Source: Clostridiales bacterium
GTDB taxonomy: Bacteria > Bacillota > Clostridia > Christensenellales > Aristaeellaceae
DNA length: 64,000 bases
Reading direction: 5' to 3'
Assembly (NCBI GenBank): GCA_015056145.1
Contig: SVGY01000009.1
Location: forward strand, 42,248 to 106,247
Numbering within the stretch: position 1 is the first letter of the stretch; each line of letters opens with the position of its first letter. The translations under genes were made by a program, and so were the position numbers. Under the pieces are notes generated by a model. The model was not told the origin of the DNA. It made no database searches and saw only the letters and a program-made list of their open reading frames with translations. Shown piece after piece: positions 18,095 to 25,903 of this stretch.

Positions 18095-18123
18095 ATTCTT
18101 ACCTCGTCCAATTCCAGTTTGCC

Positions 18124-18236
18124 GCTTTCATTCTATCACAGCAGCCCACAAAACCGCAAGCCAGCCAAGGCTTGTGTTTCGCTATTTGCATGTTGTAAAG
18201 CGAAGGATAACTTCACCCTTTTCATCACCCTTGCAG
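18124..18236 (-). repeat. Constant 5' block of cassette A with promoter
   Basis: On the minus strand TTGCGG (18159-18154), 18-base spacer, TAGAAT (18135-18130) form a promoter pointing at the cargo. The -35 overlaps a hairpin (CCGCAAGCC / AGGCTTG). The block matches 49950-50063 with only scattered substitutions and about one indel. Confidence 0.7.
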
Positions 18237-18270
18237 CCGACACAGACTTTTTTCACAAAAAGCAAAACGG

Positions 18271-18990
18271 TTATTCAGCTTTCGTTGCGGTTTCCTCCCG
18301 GCGTCTTCTGGCCATTGCCTTCACCCACATCGCCACCAGGAAAGACAGCAGCGCCAAAATCAACAAAAGCGCAGGAACACCAAGGACGATACCGCTGCAA
18401 ATAACGCTGAATGCGGCAAGTATCACCGCAAAAATCAGCAGCACAAGCACCACGGGTTTCCATTTCAAGGCCGCATATACCGCCACGATCACCAGTCCTG
18501 CGACCATCAGCCCCAGCCCGATATACAAAAGGGCCGCCCGCCAGGTGAAGAAGAGAGCGGTTCCAAACTTGCCGTAATCGGTGTACCATTCGTTCATAGT
18601 GTCGGAAAAAACGCCTGCCATGATGATGGCCATCAGTCCAAAAGCAAAGCCTGCCAATCCAAAACCTGCTGCCCATTTCAACGGGGCAGGCCAACTTCGC
18701 CTGGTAGAGAGGGAACCTTCCTTAGGGACAGCCGTTGCTTCGTTCTGACAAACGGGCGTATTCATCTGCTGAGGGGCGGCAGACAACTCCTCCACCTCAT
18801 CCAAAAGCAGATAATCCGTAGGCACCTGAAACAGTTTGCTGAGCTGAATGATTTTTTCCGTATCCGGAATGGCTTCTCCGGTTTCCCAGCGGGATACGGC
18901 CTGACGGGAGATGCCCATTTTCTCGGCCAGCTCTTCCTGAGAGAAACCGGCCTTTTTTCTCTGAGCCAAAATCTTGTTTCCGATCTTCAT
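18271..18990 (-). CDS. XRE-family transcriptional regulator with C-terminal membrane domain
   Basis: A 239-residue protein. Residues 1-60 are a helix-turn-helix: MKIGNKILAQRKKAGFSQEELAEKMGISRQAVSRWETG. A linker leads to four hydrophobic spans (about 115-230), so it is a membrane-anchored repressor of the type often placed alone in Clostridia. The start at 18990 follows GGAGG. A 15-bp perfect palindrome GCAACTGGGAGTTGC at 19075-19089 overlaps the -35 of its own promoter, consistent with autoregulation. The signal sensed is unknown. Confidence 0.85.
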   Translation of the reverse strand: MKIGNKILAQRKKAGFSQEELAEKMGISRQAVSRWETGEAIPDTEKIIQLSKLFQVPTDYLLLDEVEELSAAPQQMNTPVCQNEATAVPKEGSLSTRRSWPAPLKWAAGFGLAGFAFGLMAIIMAGVFSDTMNEWYTDYGKFGTALFFTWRAALLYIGLGLMVAGLVIVAVYAALKWKPVVLVLLIFAVILAAFSVICSGIVLGVPALLLILALLSFLVAMWVKAMARRRREETATKAE

Positions 18991-19049
18991 AACAGAAGCC
19001 TCCTTGGGGGATGATTTCCTGCTCATTATGCTCGGACACCTCCGGGAAT

Positions 19050-19089
19050 GCTATAAAGTCAACCTTGAATTTCCGCAACTGGGAGTTGC
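19050..19089 (-). promoter_or_regulatory. Promoter and palindromic operator of the XRE/membrane regulator
   Basis: On the minus strand TTGCGG (19078-19073), 17-base spacer, TATAGC (19055-19050). The palindrome GCAACT-GGG-AGTTGC (19075-19089) covers the -35. A closely related palindrome precedes another XRE gene at 43395-43409. Confidence 0.6.
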
Positions 19090-19110
19090 AATGACGCTAT
19101 CAGGCGGTTT

Positions 19111-19797
19111 TCAGCTATCCAGCCGCACCTTGACCGGCTGATTCACCGCCATGCCATCAGGCTGAACAACACAGTCATAGGCCAGCACCTTCACTCCTGC
19201 CCGGGCAGCCTCTGCCAGTGCATCCGCAAAGGCGGCGTGAGTAGCACGGTTGGCCTCGAAGTACTTCACGTTTTCCATCTGGATGATAAACACCGCATAG
19301 GCCTCATAGCCTTCCTGAATGCAGCGCATCAGGCCATGAAGATGCTTGATGCCCCGCTCCGTGGGCGCATCCGGGAAACGGACGATGCCATCCGTTTCAA
19401 GGGTCACGCCCTTAATCTCCACAAAGGCTTTGCGGCCGGCGGATTCCAGGTACAGATCATATCGGGAATCGCCGTGGGTACATTCACGTTTTACCAGAGT
19501 CCATTCCTGCTGAAAATGACCAGCCTTTACATATTCCGCAAAGGCGGCGTTGGGGGCCACCGCATCCATGTTGATGATTCGCTCCCCCTTGCGCACAGCA
19601 ATGAGGTCATAATCGGTGCTGCGCTTTTCGCTGGGAACATACTGCAGCCATACGTCTGCACCGGGCACCAGCAATTCCTTGCACCGCCCGGTGTTTTTCA
19701 CATGCGCCACCACTTCCTTGCCATCCAGCAGGCAATGAGCCACAAATCGGTTGGGGCGGCTGAGAAAGGTGGCCTTCACCATATGTTCGTATTTCAT
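19111..19797 (-). CDS. sfsA: SfsA family DNA/RNA nuclease-like protein (sugar fermentation stimulation protein homologue)
   Basis: A 228-residue SfsA. It has the N-terminal OB-like part (FLSRPNRFVAHCLLDGKEVVAHVKNTGRCKELL) and the C-terminal PD-(D/E)xK-like nuclease part, SRYDLYLE and AFVEIKGVTLE, then FPDAPTERGIKHLHGL. Acidic residues in YDLYLE and EIKG are the likely metal ligands. It binds nucleic acid in studied homologues; its cellular role is unsettled. The start at 19797 overlaps the stop of the DUF3783 gene by one base (TAATG), so the two are coupled. Confidence 0.92.
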   Translation of the reverse strand: MKYEHMVKATFLSRPNRFVAHCLLDGKEVVAHVKNTGRCKELLVPGADVWLQYVPSEKRSTDYDLIAVRKGERIINMDAVAPNAAFAEYVKAGHFQQEWTLVKRECTHGDSRYDLYLESAGRKAFVEIKGVTLETDGIVRFPDAPTERGIKHLHGLMRCIQEGYEAYAVFIIQMENVKYFEANRATHAAFADALAEAARAGVKVLAYDCVVQPDGMAVNQPVKVRLDS

Positions 19798-20195
19798 TAG
19801 GGTTTCGCCTCTTCGTGCCCGGCAGTGACGCCCTGCAGCACGGCAGCCCGTTCTGCCTGCAATTCCTGATACAGCTGTACGGAATTCCAGTCCTTGTTGG
19901 TTTCCGTAAGGATGGCTTTTAGCAGGACGGGCTGAAGCTTCATTTTCTTGAAGGCCTGCAAAAACAGGCTCACAAGGCCATTGGGAAAACCGGCCATTAC
20001 CAGCATTTCTTCGGGGATAGTTCCCTCCGGCGGGATGGCTTCTCCTGCATCGGCAAGGCCACAAAGTGCGGAGAGGGGCTGCTGGTATTCGTCTTCCTCT
20101 ACATTTCTCAGCTTGATGGAAAGACCCATGGCTGCAAAACGGATCTTCCGGCCTCTTTCACCGGTCAGGTTGTAGCAAAGCAAGGTGGGTTTCAT
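19797..20195 (-). CDS. DUF3783 domain protein
   Basis: A 132-residue protein of the small Clostridia-type DUF3783 family: MKPTLLCYNLTGERGRKIRFAAMGLSIKLR, then EEMLVMAGFPNGLVSLFLQAFKKMKLQPVLLKAILTETNKDW. The fold looks alpha/beta and it has no membrane segment. GGGAGG lies 8 bases before the ATG. It is translationally coupled to sfsA. The function is not known, and the recurrent MxLQPxLKAILTxTN core offers no catalytic motif. Confidence 0.75.
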   Translation of the reverse strand: MKPTLLCYNLTGERGRKIRFAAMGLSIKLRNVEEDEYQQPLSALCGLADAGEAIPPEGTIPEEMLVMAGFPNGLVSLFLQAFKKMKLQPVLLKAILTETNKDWNSVQLYQELQAERAAVLQGVTAGHEEAKP

Positions 20196-20230
20196 AGTTA
20201 TTCCTCCCTGGATATTCTATTTGGGGACAT

Positions 20231-20869
20231 TTATCTATTCCTCAGCCACGCATAGTCGGCGGCGTTGAAAACGGGTTTCCCTTTTTTTAGATGGATGATT
20301 TGGTCAACAGCAAGCGGCACATAGGTTTCCACAAAATCATCCAACATGCTTTCCGTGAGGAAGTGAGTCCTCCCTATATACTCTTCCGTAAAGTCACAGG
20401 TCATATCGCCTATATACTCCTTCAGGCGAAAGGGGGCGATTTTGCCCAAAGCTTCACCGTCCAGGCAAATATCGCCGGTCAGGCAATTGCGAAGGCTGTA
20501 TTTTCTCACGATATAGCTGTTGAGGATGCGGTAATCGTTGTGCAGAAGGGACACTTCCTCCCGGGTGGCGGGCATTGCAAAGCGGTTGCCGTATATGAAA
20601 GCCCTGAAAAAGGCATCCTCCACCAGATGAATATAGTAGCCCAGATACAGCTCATCCCCGTGGACAAGTTCAGAAAACATATACCCGAACTTTTCAAAAT
20701 CAAAACAGACATGGGTATCCGTCCTGGTTTTGAAATGAGATGTTTCCTTCTGGGAATTATCCACCGCATCCGGCAGAATGCTACCAGTCAGAAAACGCTC
20801 TCTGTTTATGCCTTCGAGGCTGTTGCAAATCAACTCTCCAAACAGATAATGAACGATTCTCTGCGCCAT
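20231..20869 (-). CDS. Zinc-dependent phospholipase C-like hydrolase family protein
   Basis: A 212-residue protein with the spaced His/Asp pattern of the Zn-dependent PLC-like fold: MAQRIVHYLFG, FLTGSILPDAVDN, TSHFKT, then YLGYYIHLVEDAFFRAF and HNDYRILN. It has no signal peptide, so it is probably cytoplasmic, as in many uncharacterised Firmicute members. The substrate is unknown. It stands between the DUF3783 gene and the divergent DUF2975 gene. Confidence 0.65.
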   Translation of the reverse strand: MAQRIVHYLFGELICNSLEGINRERFLTGSILPDAVDNSQKETSHFKTRTDTHVCFDFEKFGYMFSELVHGDELYLGYYIHLVEDAFFRAFIYGNRFAMPATREEVSLLHNDYRILNSYIVRKYSLRNCLTGDICLDGEALGKIAPFRLKEYIGDMTCDFTEEYIGRTHFLTESMLDDFVETYVPLAVDQIIHLKKGKPVFNAADYAWLRNR

Positions 20870-20977
20870 GGGTTACCCCCTCTCCTTGGGAAAACAGTTC
20901 TTTCTCAACAGAATCATCTTAACATAGAACGCAGAAAAAACACAAGAAAGGGTCGTACATATCGTGTTACGTTATTG

Positions 20978-21032
20978 TTTTATCGTAATTCGATAAAAAG
21001 TTATTGCATTTTTGTATCGGTAATGCTATACT
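20978..21032 (+). promoter_or_regulatory. Operator and promoter of the DUF2975/XRE pair
   Basis: Palindrome TTTTATCG-TAATT-CGATAAAA (20978-20998) directly abuts TTGCAT (21004-21009), a 17-base spacer with extended TGC, and TATACT (21027-21032). A repressor at the palindrome would block RNA polymerase. Confidence 0.65.
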
Positions 21033-21040
21033 ATCCTTGC

Positions 21041-21093
21041 TGAATACACAGGAGGTATTTAGCTGAATACACATGAATACACAGGAGGTATTT
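21041..21093 (+). repeat. 20-bp direct repeat duplicating the ribosome-binding site
   Basis: TGAATACACAGGAGGTATTT occurs at 21041-21060 and again at 21074-21093, just before the DUF2975 start. Only the second copy is followed by a usable ATG. Confidence 0.9.
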
Positions 21094-21573
21094 ATGAAAC
21101 AAAAATTATTTCTGTTTTGGCTCAAACTGTTTTTGATCTGTATTGCCGTCGGCGGACTGGCCATTTTCGCCTTTGCGCTTCCTGCTTTGGGGCTGAAAAT
21201 GAAAGCAATGAATCCGGAATTTTCCCACTGTTTCTGGCCGTGGTTGATCTTTCTGCTGATATCGGGCCTTCCCTGCTTTGCCGTACTTGTTTTGGCAGGA
21301 AAGCTTCTGTCGAGCATCGAAAAAAACATGGCTTTTTCCTTTCAGAATGCAACTTTGCTGAAAACAATCTCCATCCTTGCGGCAGCAGATACCGCCTTTT
21401 TCTTTGCTGGCAATGTGGTTTTCCTCTTTCTGGGTATGAACCATCCCGGCATACTGCTTATGTCGCTGGCGGTTGATTTTGCAGGGCTTACGGTTGCGGC
21501 CCTCTTTGCGGTGCTCTCGCAGCTGGTAAGGAAAGCCGCCGAATTGCAGGAACAAAGCGACCTGACCATTTAA
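21094..21573 (+). CDS. DUF2975 family membrane protein
   Basis: A 159-residue membrane protein with four hydrophobic spans (about 5-28, 45-68, 88-108 and 115-138). The pattern MKQKLFLFWLKLFLICIAVG and the SIEKNMAFSFQNATLLKTI loop are those of DUF2975/YoaS-like proteins. Such genes are nearly always followed by a small XRE regulator, as here, 10 bases downstream. The pair is thought to form a membrane-sequestered switch, but the signal is unknown. The start at 21094 follows AGGAGG. Confidence 0.8.
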   Translation: MKQKLFLFWLKLFLICIAVGGLAIFAFALPALGLKMKAMNPEFSHCFWPWLIFLLISGLPCFAVLVLAGKLLSSIEKNMAFSFQNATLLKTISILAAADTAFFFAGNVVFLFLGMNHPGILLMSLAVDFAGLTVAALFAVLSQLVRKAAELQEQSDLTI

Positions 21574-21583
21574 GGAGATATCT

Positions 21584-21799
21584 ATGGACGGAGAGATCAT
21601 TTTCAACATCGATGTGATGCTTGCCAAAAGAAAAATGAGCGTTACGGAGCTATCCGAAAAAATCGGCATCACCATTGCCAATGTATCCATTTTAAAAAAC
21701 GGAAAGGCCAAGGCCCTGAAAATTACCACGCTGATCAAGCTGTGCGAAGCGCTGGACTGCCAGCCCGGGGACATACTGGAATACAGAAAACCGGAATAA
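21584..21799 (+). CDS. Small XRE/Cro-type helix-turn-helix regulator
   Basis: A 71-residue protein consisting only of the HTH: FNIDVMLAKRKMSVTELSEKIGITIANVSILKNGKAKALKITTLIKLCEALDCQPGDILEY. This is the YozG-type partner of DUF2975 proteins. AAGGAG precedes the ATG. It is likely to bind the TATCG palindrome upstream of the operon. A strong terminator follows. Confidence 0.88.
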   Translation: MDGEIIFNIDVMLAKRKMSVTELSEKIGITIANVSILKNGKAKALKITTLIKLCEALDCQPGDILEYRKPE

Positions 21800-21807
21800 T
21801 CAAAGAA

Positions 21808-21841
21808 AAGGCTGTGCCGGAAAACCGGCACAGCCACATTT
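21808..21841 (+). terminator. Terminator of the DUF2975/XRE operon
   Basis: Stem GGCTGTGCCGG / CCGGCACAGCC with loop AAAA, preceded by an A-run; the T-tail is short (ATTTTG). Confidence 0.7.
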
Positions 21842-21847
21842 TGACCA

Positions 21848-21938
21848 AAAAACCTCAAATCCGTCGGCTAAAGAGGCACATCTTACACCTGCGGCGCTCG
21901 CAATGCCTGCTTGCATGTGCTGCGGCACAGGGGTTGTG
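21848..21938. repeat. Structured intergenic repeat, copy 1
   Basis: These 91 bases align without gaps to 56363-56453 at 68 of 91 positions by hand count. Both copies keep AAAAACCTCA, ATCTT, GCTCGC and the exact mini-hairpin GTGCTGCGGCAC. It lies between the XRE terminator and the 3' end of pheT. Confidence 0.65.
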
Positions 21939-21969
21939 TCTTTTTCAGCAATCATTTCCTTTGCGGAAA

Positions 21970-24360
21970 TCAGCCACGGATCACAGCCTCGAACTTCTCG
22001 GCGCAGGTCTTCTGCACCTTGTCCATGGCCTTGGTGATCTCCTCGTCGGTGAGGGTGCGGTCGGAGGCACGGAAGGTCAGGGAGAATGCAACGCTCTTCT
22101 TTCCTTCGCCAACCTGGGCGCCACGATATACATCGAACATCTCGATGGATTCCAGCAGGTTACCTGCGGCTTTCTTCATGGAGGCCATCAGGGGGCCGAC
22201 GTTGACGGAATCATCCATGACCAGTGCAAGGTCACGGGTCATGGCAGGGAAGCGGGGCAGGGCCTTCATTTCGCCCATGGGCTTGCCCATTTCCAGAAGC
22301 TGCTGCAGGTTGATCTCGGCGATAACGGCACGGCGGGGCATATCGAAGTTCTCCCGCACGGCGGGGTGAACCTCGCCAATAACCGCAAACACCTGGTTGC
22401 CACGGATCAGTCTGGCGCAGCGACCGGGATGGTGGTACTTCTCACCGCCGGCTTCCACTTCGCACTGGATGCCGCAGGCACGCAGGAGGGCCTCCGCAGC
22501 AGTACGCACGGTGAAGAAATCCGCTTCATCGCCATAGGAACCAAGGCACAGGGTCTGGGTTTCGGTGGGCAGACCTTCTTCAGTGGGGGTATGGTGGTTG
22601 AACACAGCAGCCATTTCGTAGAGGTTGGCGGCCTCGGTGGCGTGGTTCATGTTATAGGACAGGGTCTTGAGCATGCTGCTGACCAGCGTGGGACGCATCA
22701 CAGCAGTATCCTCGCCCAGGGGATTGCGGATGGCCATAGGATCAAGACGCAGGTCGCCTTCCTCCAGTTCCAGCTTGGCAATTTCCTTTACGCCGATGAA
22801 GCTGAAGTTCATTACTTCCAGATAGCCAAGGCCCTGCAAAATCTTGCCCAGGCGGTTCTTCAGGCTCTTCATGGGGCTTACGCCACCCTGGGTGGTAAGG
22901 CCGTGAAGGGGCGTTGCGCCGATGTGATCGTAGCCGTACATGCGCAGGCATTCCTCGCATACGTCTGCCTCGCCTTCCATATCCTCACGGAAAGCAGGCA
23001 CCTTTACGGTGAGGGTGTCGCCGTCCAGCGTCACGTCGAAGAACAGCTTTTTCAGAATGGAAACCATATCCTCAGCAGGGATCTCCACGCCGGCACGGAT
23101 CTGGATGCGCTTCACGCTGGCGGTGATAACCTTCTGCTCCTTGGGGTTGGGATAGATATCGATGCAGCCGGAAACCACGTCGCCGGCATCCAGCTCGTTA
23201 ACCAGATGGCAGGCACGGTTCAGGGCATCCATGATGATGGCGGGGCAAACCCCACGCTCAAAACGGCCGCTGGACTCGGTGCGCATACCCAGCGCACGGC
23301 TGGTGAGACGGATGGCGGTGCGGTCGAAGGCGGCACACTCAAACATCACTTCAGTGGTGCTTTCGGTGATCTCGCTTTCCTCGCCGCCCATGATGCCAGC
23401 CAGGCCAGTGGCTACGCTCTCGTCGCAGATGCACAGGTCGCTCTGGCGCAGGATGCGTTCTTCGCCGTCCAGGGTGGTCAGCTTTTCGCCCTCATTGGCA
23501 CGGCGCACGATGATGTGACGGCCACGGACCTTGCTCAGGTCGAAGGCGTGCATGGGGCAGCCGTATTCCAGCATGATGTAGTTGGTAATGTCCACGATGT
23601 TGTTGATGGAGCGCAGGCCCGCAGCGTGCAGGTATTTGCGCATCCACATAGGGGAGGGAGCAACACGGACGTTCTTGATGACTCTGGCCGTATAACGGTT
23701 ACAAAGGTCGGTATCCTTTACTTCCACCTTTACTTCGTCCAGAATGCTGCCGCCCATTTCCTTCACGGAAGTATCGGGAGCCTTGAACTCGGTGCCCAGA
23801 GCAGCGGCGGTTTCCCGGGCAATGCCCAGTGCGCTGAGGCAGTCGGGACGGTTGGCCAGGATCTCGAAATCCACAGTGTAGTCGTCAATGCCGAGGATGG
23901 GCTTCACGTCTGCGCCCAGGGGATATTCCTCATTGAAAATCAGCAGGCCCTCATCGCCTACGCTGGGGTACAGCTCCACGGGCACCTTCAGTTCGGTGGC
24001 AGCACAGAGCATACCTTCGGATACCATCCCACGGAGTTTTCCCTTCTTGATCTTGATGCCGCCGGGAAGCTTTGCGCCATCCAAAGCAACGGGAACCAGC
24101 ACGCCGGCCTTTACATTGGGAGCGCCGCAAACGATGTGCAGGGGTTCTTCGCCGCCCACATCCACCGTGCACTGATGCAGATGGGTATCCGGCACGTCTT
24201 CACAGGTGAGCACCCGGCCCACAACTACCTTCTCCACGCCACCGGAAACTTCCTCAACGCCCTCCACGGCGGTGCCGGACATGATCATTTTGCTCTCGTA
24301 TTCCTTGGGGGTTACGGGAATATCCGCATACTCCCGAATCATATTCATACCCAGTTTCAT
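21970..24360 (-). CDS. pheT: Phenylalanine--tRNA ligase beta subunit
   Basis: A 796-residue PheT with the normal bacterial domain order: N-terminal tRNA-binding EMAP-like domain (CEDVPDTHLHQCTVDVG), B3/B4 editing domain, B5 domain, catalytic-like core (RFERGVCP, HLVNELDAGD) and a C-terminal anticodon-binding FDX-ACB domain (LPRFPAMTRDLALVMDDSVN). It charges tRNA-Phe as an (alpha beta)2 enzyme. AAGGAGGG lies 8 bases before the ATG. It is the third gene of the T-box-controlled DUF523-pheS-pheT operon. Confidence 0.97.
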   Translation of the reverse strand: MKLGMNMIREYADIPVTPKEYESKMIMSGTAVEGVEEVSGGVEKVVVGRVLTCEDVPDTHLHQCTVDVGGEEPLHIVCGAPNVKAGVLVPVALDGAKLPGGIKIKKGKLRGMVSEGMLCAATELKVPVELYPSVGDEGLLIFNEEYPLGADVKPILGIDDYTVDFEILANRPDCLSALGIARETAAALGTEFKAPDTSVKEMGGSILDEVKVEVKDTDLCNRYTARVIKNVRVAPSPMWMRKYLHAAGLRSINNIVDITNYIMLEYGCPMHAFDLSKVRGRHIIVRRANEGEKLTTLDGEERILRQSDLCICDESVATGLAGIMGGEESEITESTTEVMFECAAFDRTAIRLTSRALGMRTESSGRFERGVCPAIIMDALNRACHLVNELDAGDVVSGCIDIYPNPKEQKVITASVKRIQIRAGVEIPAEDMVSILKKLFFDVTLDGDTLTVKVPAFREDMEGEADVCEECLRMYGYDHIGATPLHGLTTQGGVSPMKSLKNRLGKILQGLGYLEVMNFSFIGVKEIAKLELEEGDLRLDPMAIRNPLGEDTAVMRPTLVSSMLKTLSYNMNHATEAANLYEMAAVFNHHTPTEEGLPTETQTLCLGSYGDEADFFTVRTAAEALLRACGIQCEVEAGGEKYHHPGRCARLIRGNQVFAVIGEVHPAVRENFDMPRRAVIAEINLQQLLEMGKPMGEMKALPRFPAMTRDLALVMDDSVNVGPLMASMKKAAGNLLESIEMFDVYRGAQVGEGKKSVAFSLTFRASDRTLTDEEITKAMDKVQKTCAEKFEAVIRG

Positions 24361-24374
24361 GGTCTATTCCCTCC

Positions 24375-25403
24375 TTATCTCAGCTGGCCCAGAAGACGGG
24401 CATCGCCCTCGTAGAGCATACGCAGGTCGGTGATGCCAAAGCGCTTCATGGCAATACGCTCCAGGCCGATGCCGAAGGCAAAGCCGGAGTACTTGGTGGA
24501 ATCAATGCCGCACATTTCAAGAACCTTGGGGTTCACCATGCCGCAGCCCAGAACCTCTACCCAGCCGGTATCCTTGCAGATGCGGCAGCCCTTGCCGTGG
24601 CAGGCGGTGCAGGTCAGGTCCACCTCGGCGCTGGGCTCGGTGAAGGGGAAGAAGCTGGGACGAAAACGGGTGGAAACGTCATTGCCGTAAAGCTTCTTGG
24701 CAAAGGCTTCCAGGGTTCCCCTGAGATCAGACATGCTCATGTTTTCGTCCACCACAAGGCCTTCCATCTGATGGAAAACGGGGCTGTGAGTGGCATCCAA
24801 CTCGTCGGCACGGTACACACGGCCGGGGCAGATGATGCGGATGGGGGGCTTGCGGGTGAGCATGGCACGGGCCTGCATGGGGCTGGTATGGGTACGCAGC
24901 ACGATATTGTCGTCCATGTAGAAGGTATCCTGTGCATCACGGGCAGGATGATTCTTGGGCAGGTTCATCAGCTCAAAATTGTAATGATCCAGCTCCACCT
25001 CGGGGCCTTCCATCACCTCGAAACCAAGGCCGGAGAAGCACTCGATCAGCTCGTCCATTACCAGGGTGATGGGATGTGCACTGCCGACTTTGGGCAGCTT
25101 CCGGGGCTCGGTAACATCGATGGTTTCGGCCTTGAGGGCGGCTTCCCGCTCCAGAGCACGCAGCTGAGCCTGCTTTTCATCCATCTTGCCGGTAAGCCAT
25201 GCACGGGTCTCGTTGATCTCGGCGCCTACCTTGGGGCGCTCTTCGGGGGCCAATTTGCCCATACCCTTCAAAAGTTCCGTCAGGGTGCCTTTTTTGCCAA
25301 GAACCTTCACCCGCAGGGCTTCCAGTCCGGCAGTGTCCTTAAGCTGGGAAAGGGTGGTTTCCACTTCCTCCCGCAGCTGACGCAGCGTATCCGTGATCGC
25401 CAT
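24375..25403 (-). CDS. pheS: Phenylalanine--tRNA ligase alpha subunit
   Basis: A 342-residue class II synthetase catalytic subunit. Motif 2 RVYRADELDATHSPVFHQMEG and motif 3 GFAFGIGLERIAMKRFGI are present, with the Phe-pocket segment FRPSFFPFTEPSAEVD. An N-terminal coiled coil (residues 1-85) binds tRNA. The start at 25403 (MAITDTL) follows AAAGGAGG; the frame opens upstream without homology. pheT begins 14 bases after the stop. Confidence 0.97.
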   Translation of the reverse strand: MAITDTLRQLREEVETTLSQLKDTAGLEALRVKVLGKKGTLTELLKGMGKLAPEERPKVGAEINETRAWLTGKMDEKQAQLRALEREAALKAETIDVTEPRKLPKVGSAHPITLVMDELIECFSGLGFEVMEGPEVELDHYNFELMNLPKNHPARDAQDTFYMDDNIVLRTHTSPMQARAMLTRKPPIRIICPGRVYRADELDATHSPVFHQMEGLVVDENMSMSDLRGTLEAFAKKLYGNDVSTRFRPSFFPFTEPSAEVDLTCTACHGKGCRICKDTGWVEVLGCGMVNPKVLEMCGIDSTKYSGFAFGIGLERIAMKRFGITDLRMLYEGDARLLGQLR

Positions 25404-25435
25404 GATTGTTTCCTCCTTTATCTCTATCAGATGTA

Positions 25436-25879
25436 TCAATGATTTATATCAAGCAAAGCCGGAATATCCGTTTCGCCGTATACCGGGATTCCATTGTTCT
25501 TCAGAAGTTCGGCAAAAACGCCATCGCCGGGCTTGAGTCCTCCGGAAAAACTGCCGTCATAAATGGTTCCGTTGCCGCAGGAGGGGCTGCGTTCCTTGAG
25601 TAAAGCTCCATCGCAACAAAGAAGCTGCCCAATGCGGAATGCCTCCTCTGCGCCCTTTTGGAAGTGATGGGTTACATCCAGCCCTTCCCGGCTCACAACC
25701 CTGTCCCCCACCCGTTCGCTGGGCACTCTGGGGGTGGGCATGCCGCCCAGCTGCTCCGGGCAGACGGGGATCAACTCGAACTGTTCAGCCAGTGCCTCCA
25801 TACCCGGCTGCAGCTTGCTTTTGCCGTCGTAGCGGCAGCAAACGCCCAGCAGGCATGCGCTGACCAAGAGCCTCCTCAC
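25436..25879 (-). CDS. DUF523 (YbbK-like) family protein
   Basis: A 147-residue protein with the DUF523 signature: LVSACLLGVCCRYDGKSK, VCPEQLGGMPTPR and LLKERSPSCGNG. Cysteines C9, C14, C15 and the SPSCG Cys look like a metal or Fe-S site. The start is GTG at 25879 with GGGGGG 7 bases upstream. It is the first gene after the phenylalanine T-box leader, so it is expressed together with pheST; that places this uncharacterised family in a tRNA-Phe-responsive operon. The function is unknown. Confidence 0.85.
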   Translation of the reverse strand: MRRLLVSACLLGVCCRYDGKSKLQPGMEALAEQFELIPVCPEQLGGMPTPRVPSERVGDRVVSREGLDVTHHFQKGAEEAFRIGQLLCCDGALLKERSPSCGNGTIYDGSFSGGLKPGDGVFAELLKNNGIPVYGETDIPALLDINH

Positions 25880-25903
25880 GGCGTCGCCCCCCTTTCAAAA
25901 AGA

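Larger units (their letters stand above)
17198..18236 (-). mobile_element. Putative gene cassette A (constant ends, DUF5131-like cargo)
   Basis: The 163 bases at 17198-17360 and the 113 bases at 18124-18236 closely match 49419-49583 and 49950-50063, which enclose a different gene 32 kb away. The homology stops abruptly on both outer sides and inside at the cargo. Read on the minus strand, the order is constant 5' block with promoter, cargo gene, constant 3' block with two hairpins. No transposase, tyrosine-recombinase motif or terminal inverted repeat is seen. Mobility is inferred from the shared ends with unrelated cargo. Confidence 0.7.

Noticed and set aside
17198..18236. Cassette ends as IS200/IS605 or classical integron cassettes
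   Set aside because: No TnpA/TnpB or integrase is present, no terminal inverted repeats were found, and no complete attC core (RYYYAAC / GTTRRRY pair) could be identified. The structural similarity to attC is noted but not claimed.
21742..24414. An 890-codon open frame opposite pheT
   Set aside because: It is antisense to a complete pheT and has no family motif or ribosome site at its start.
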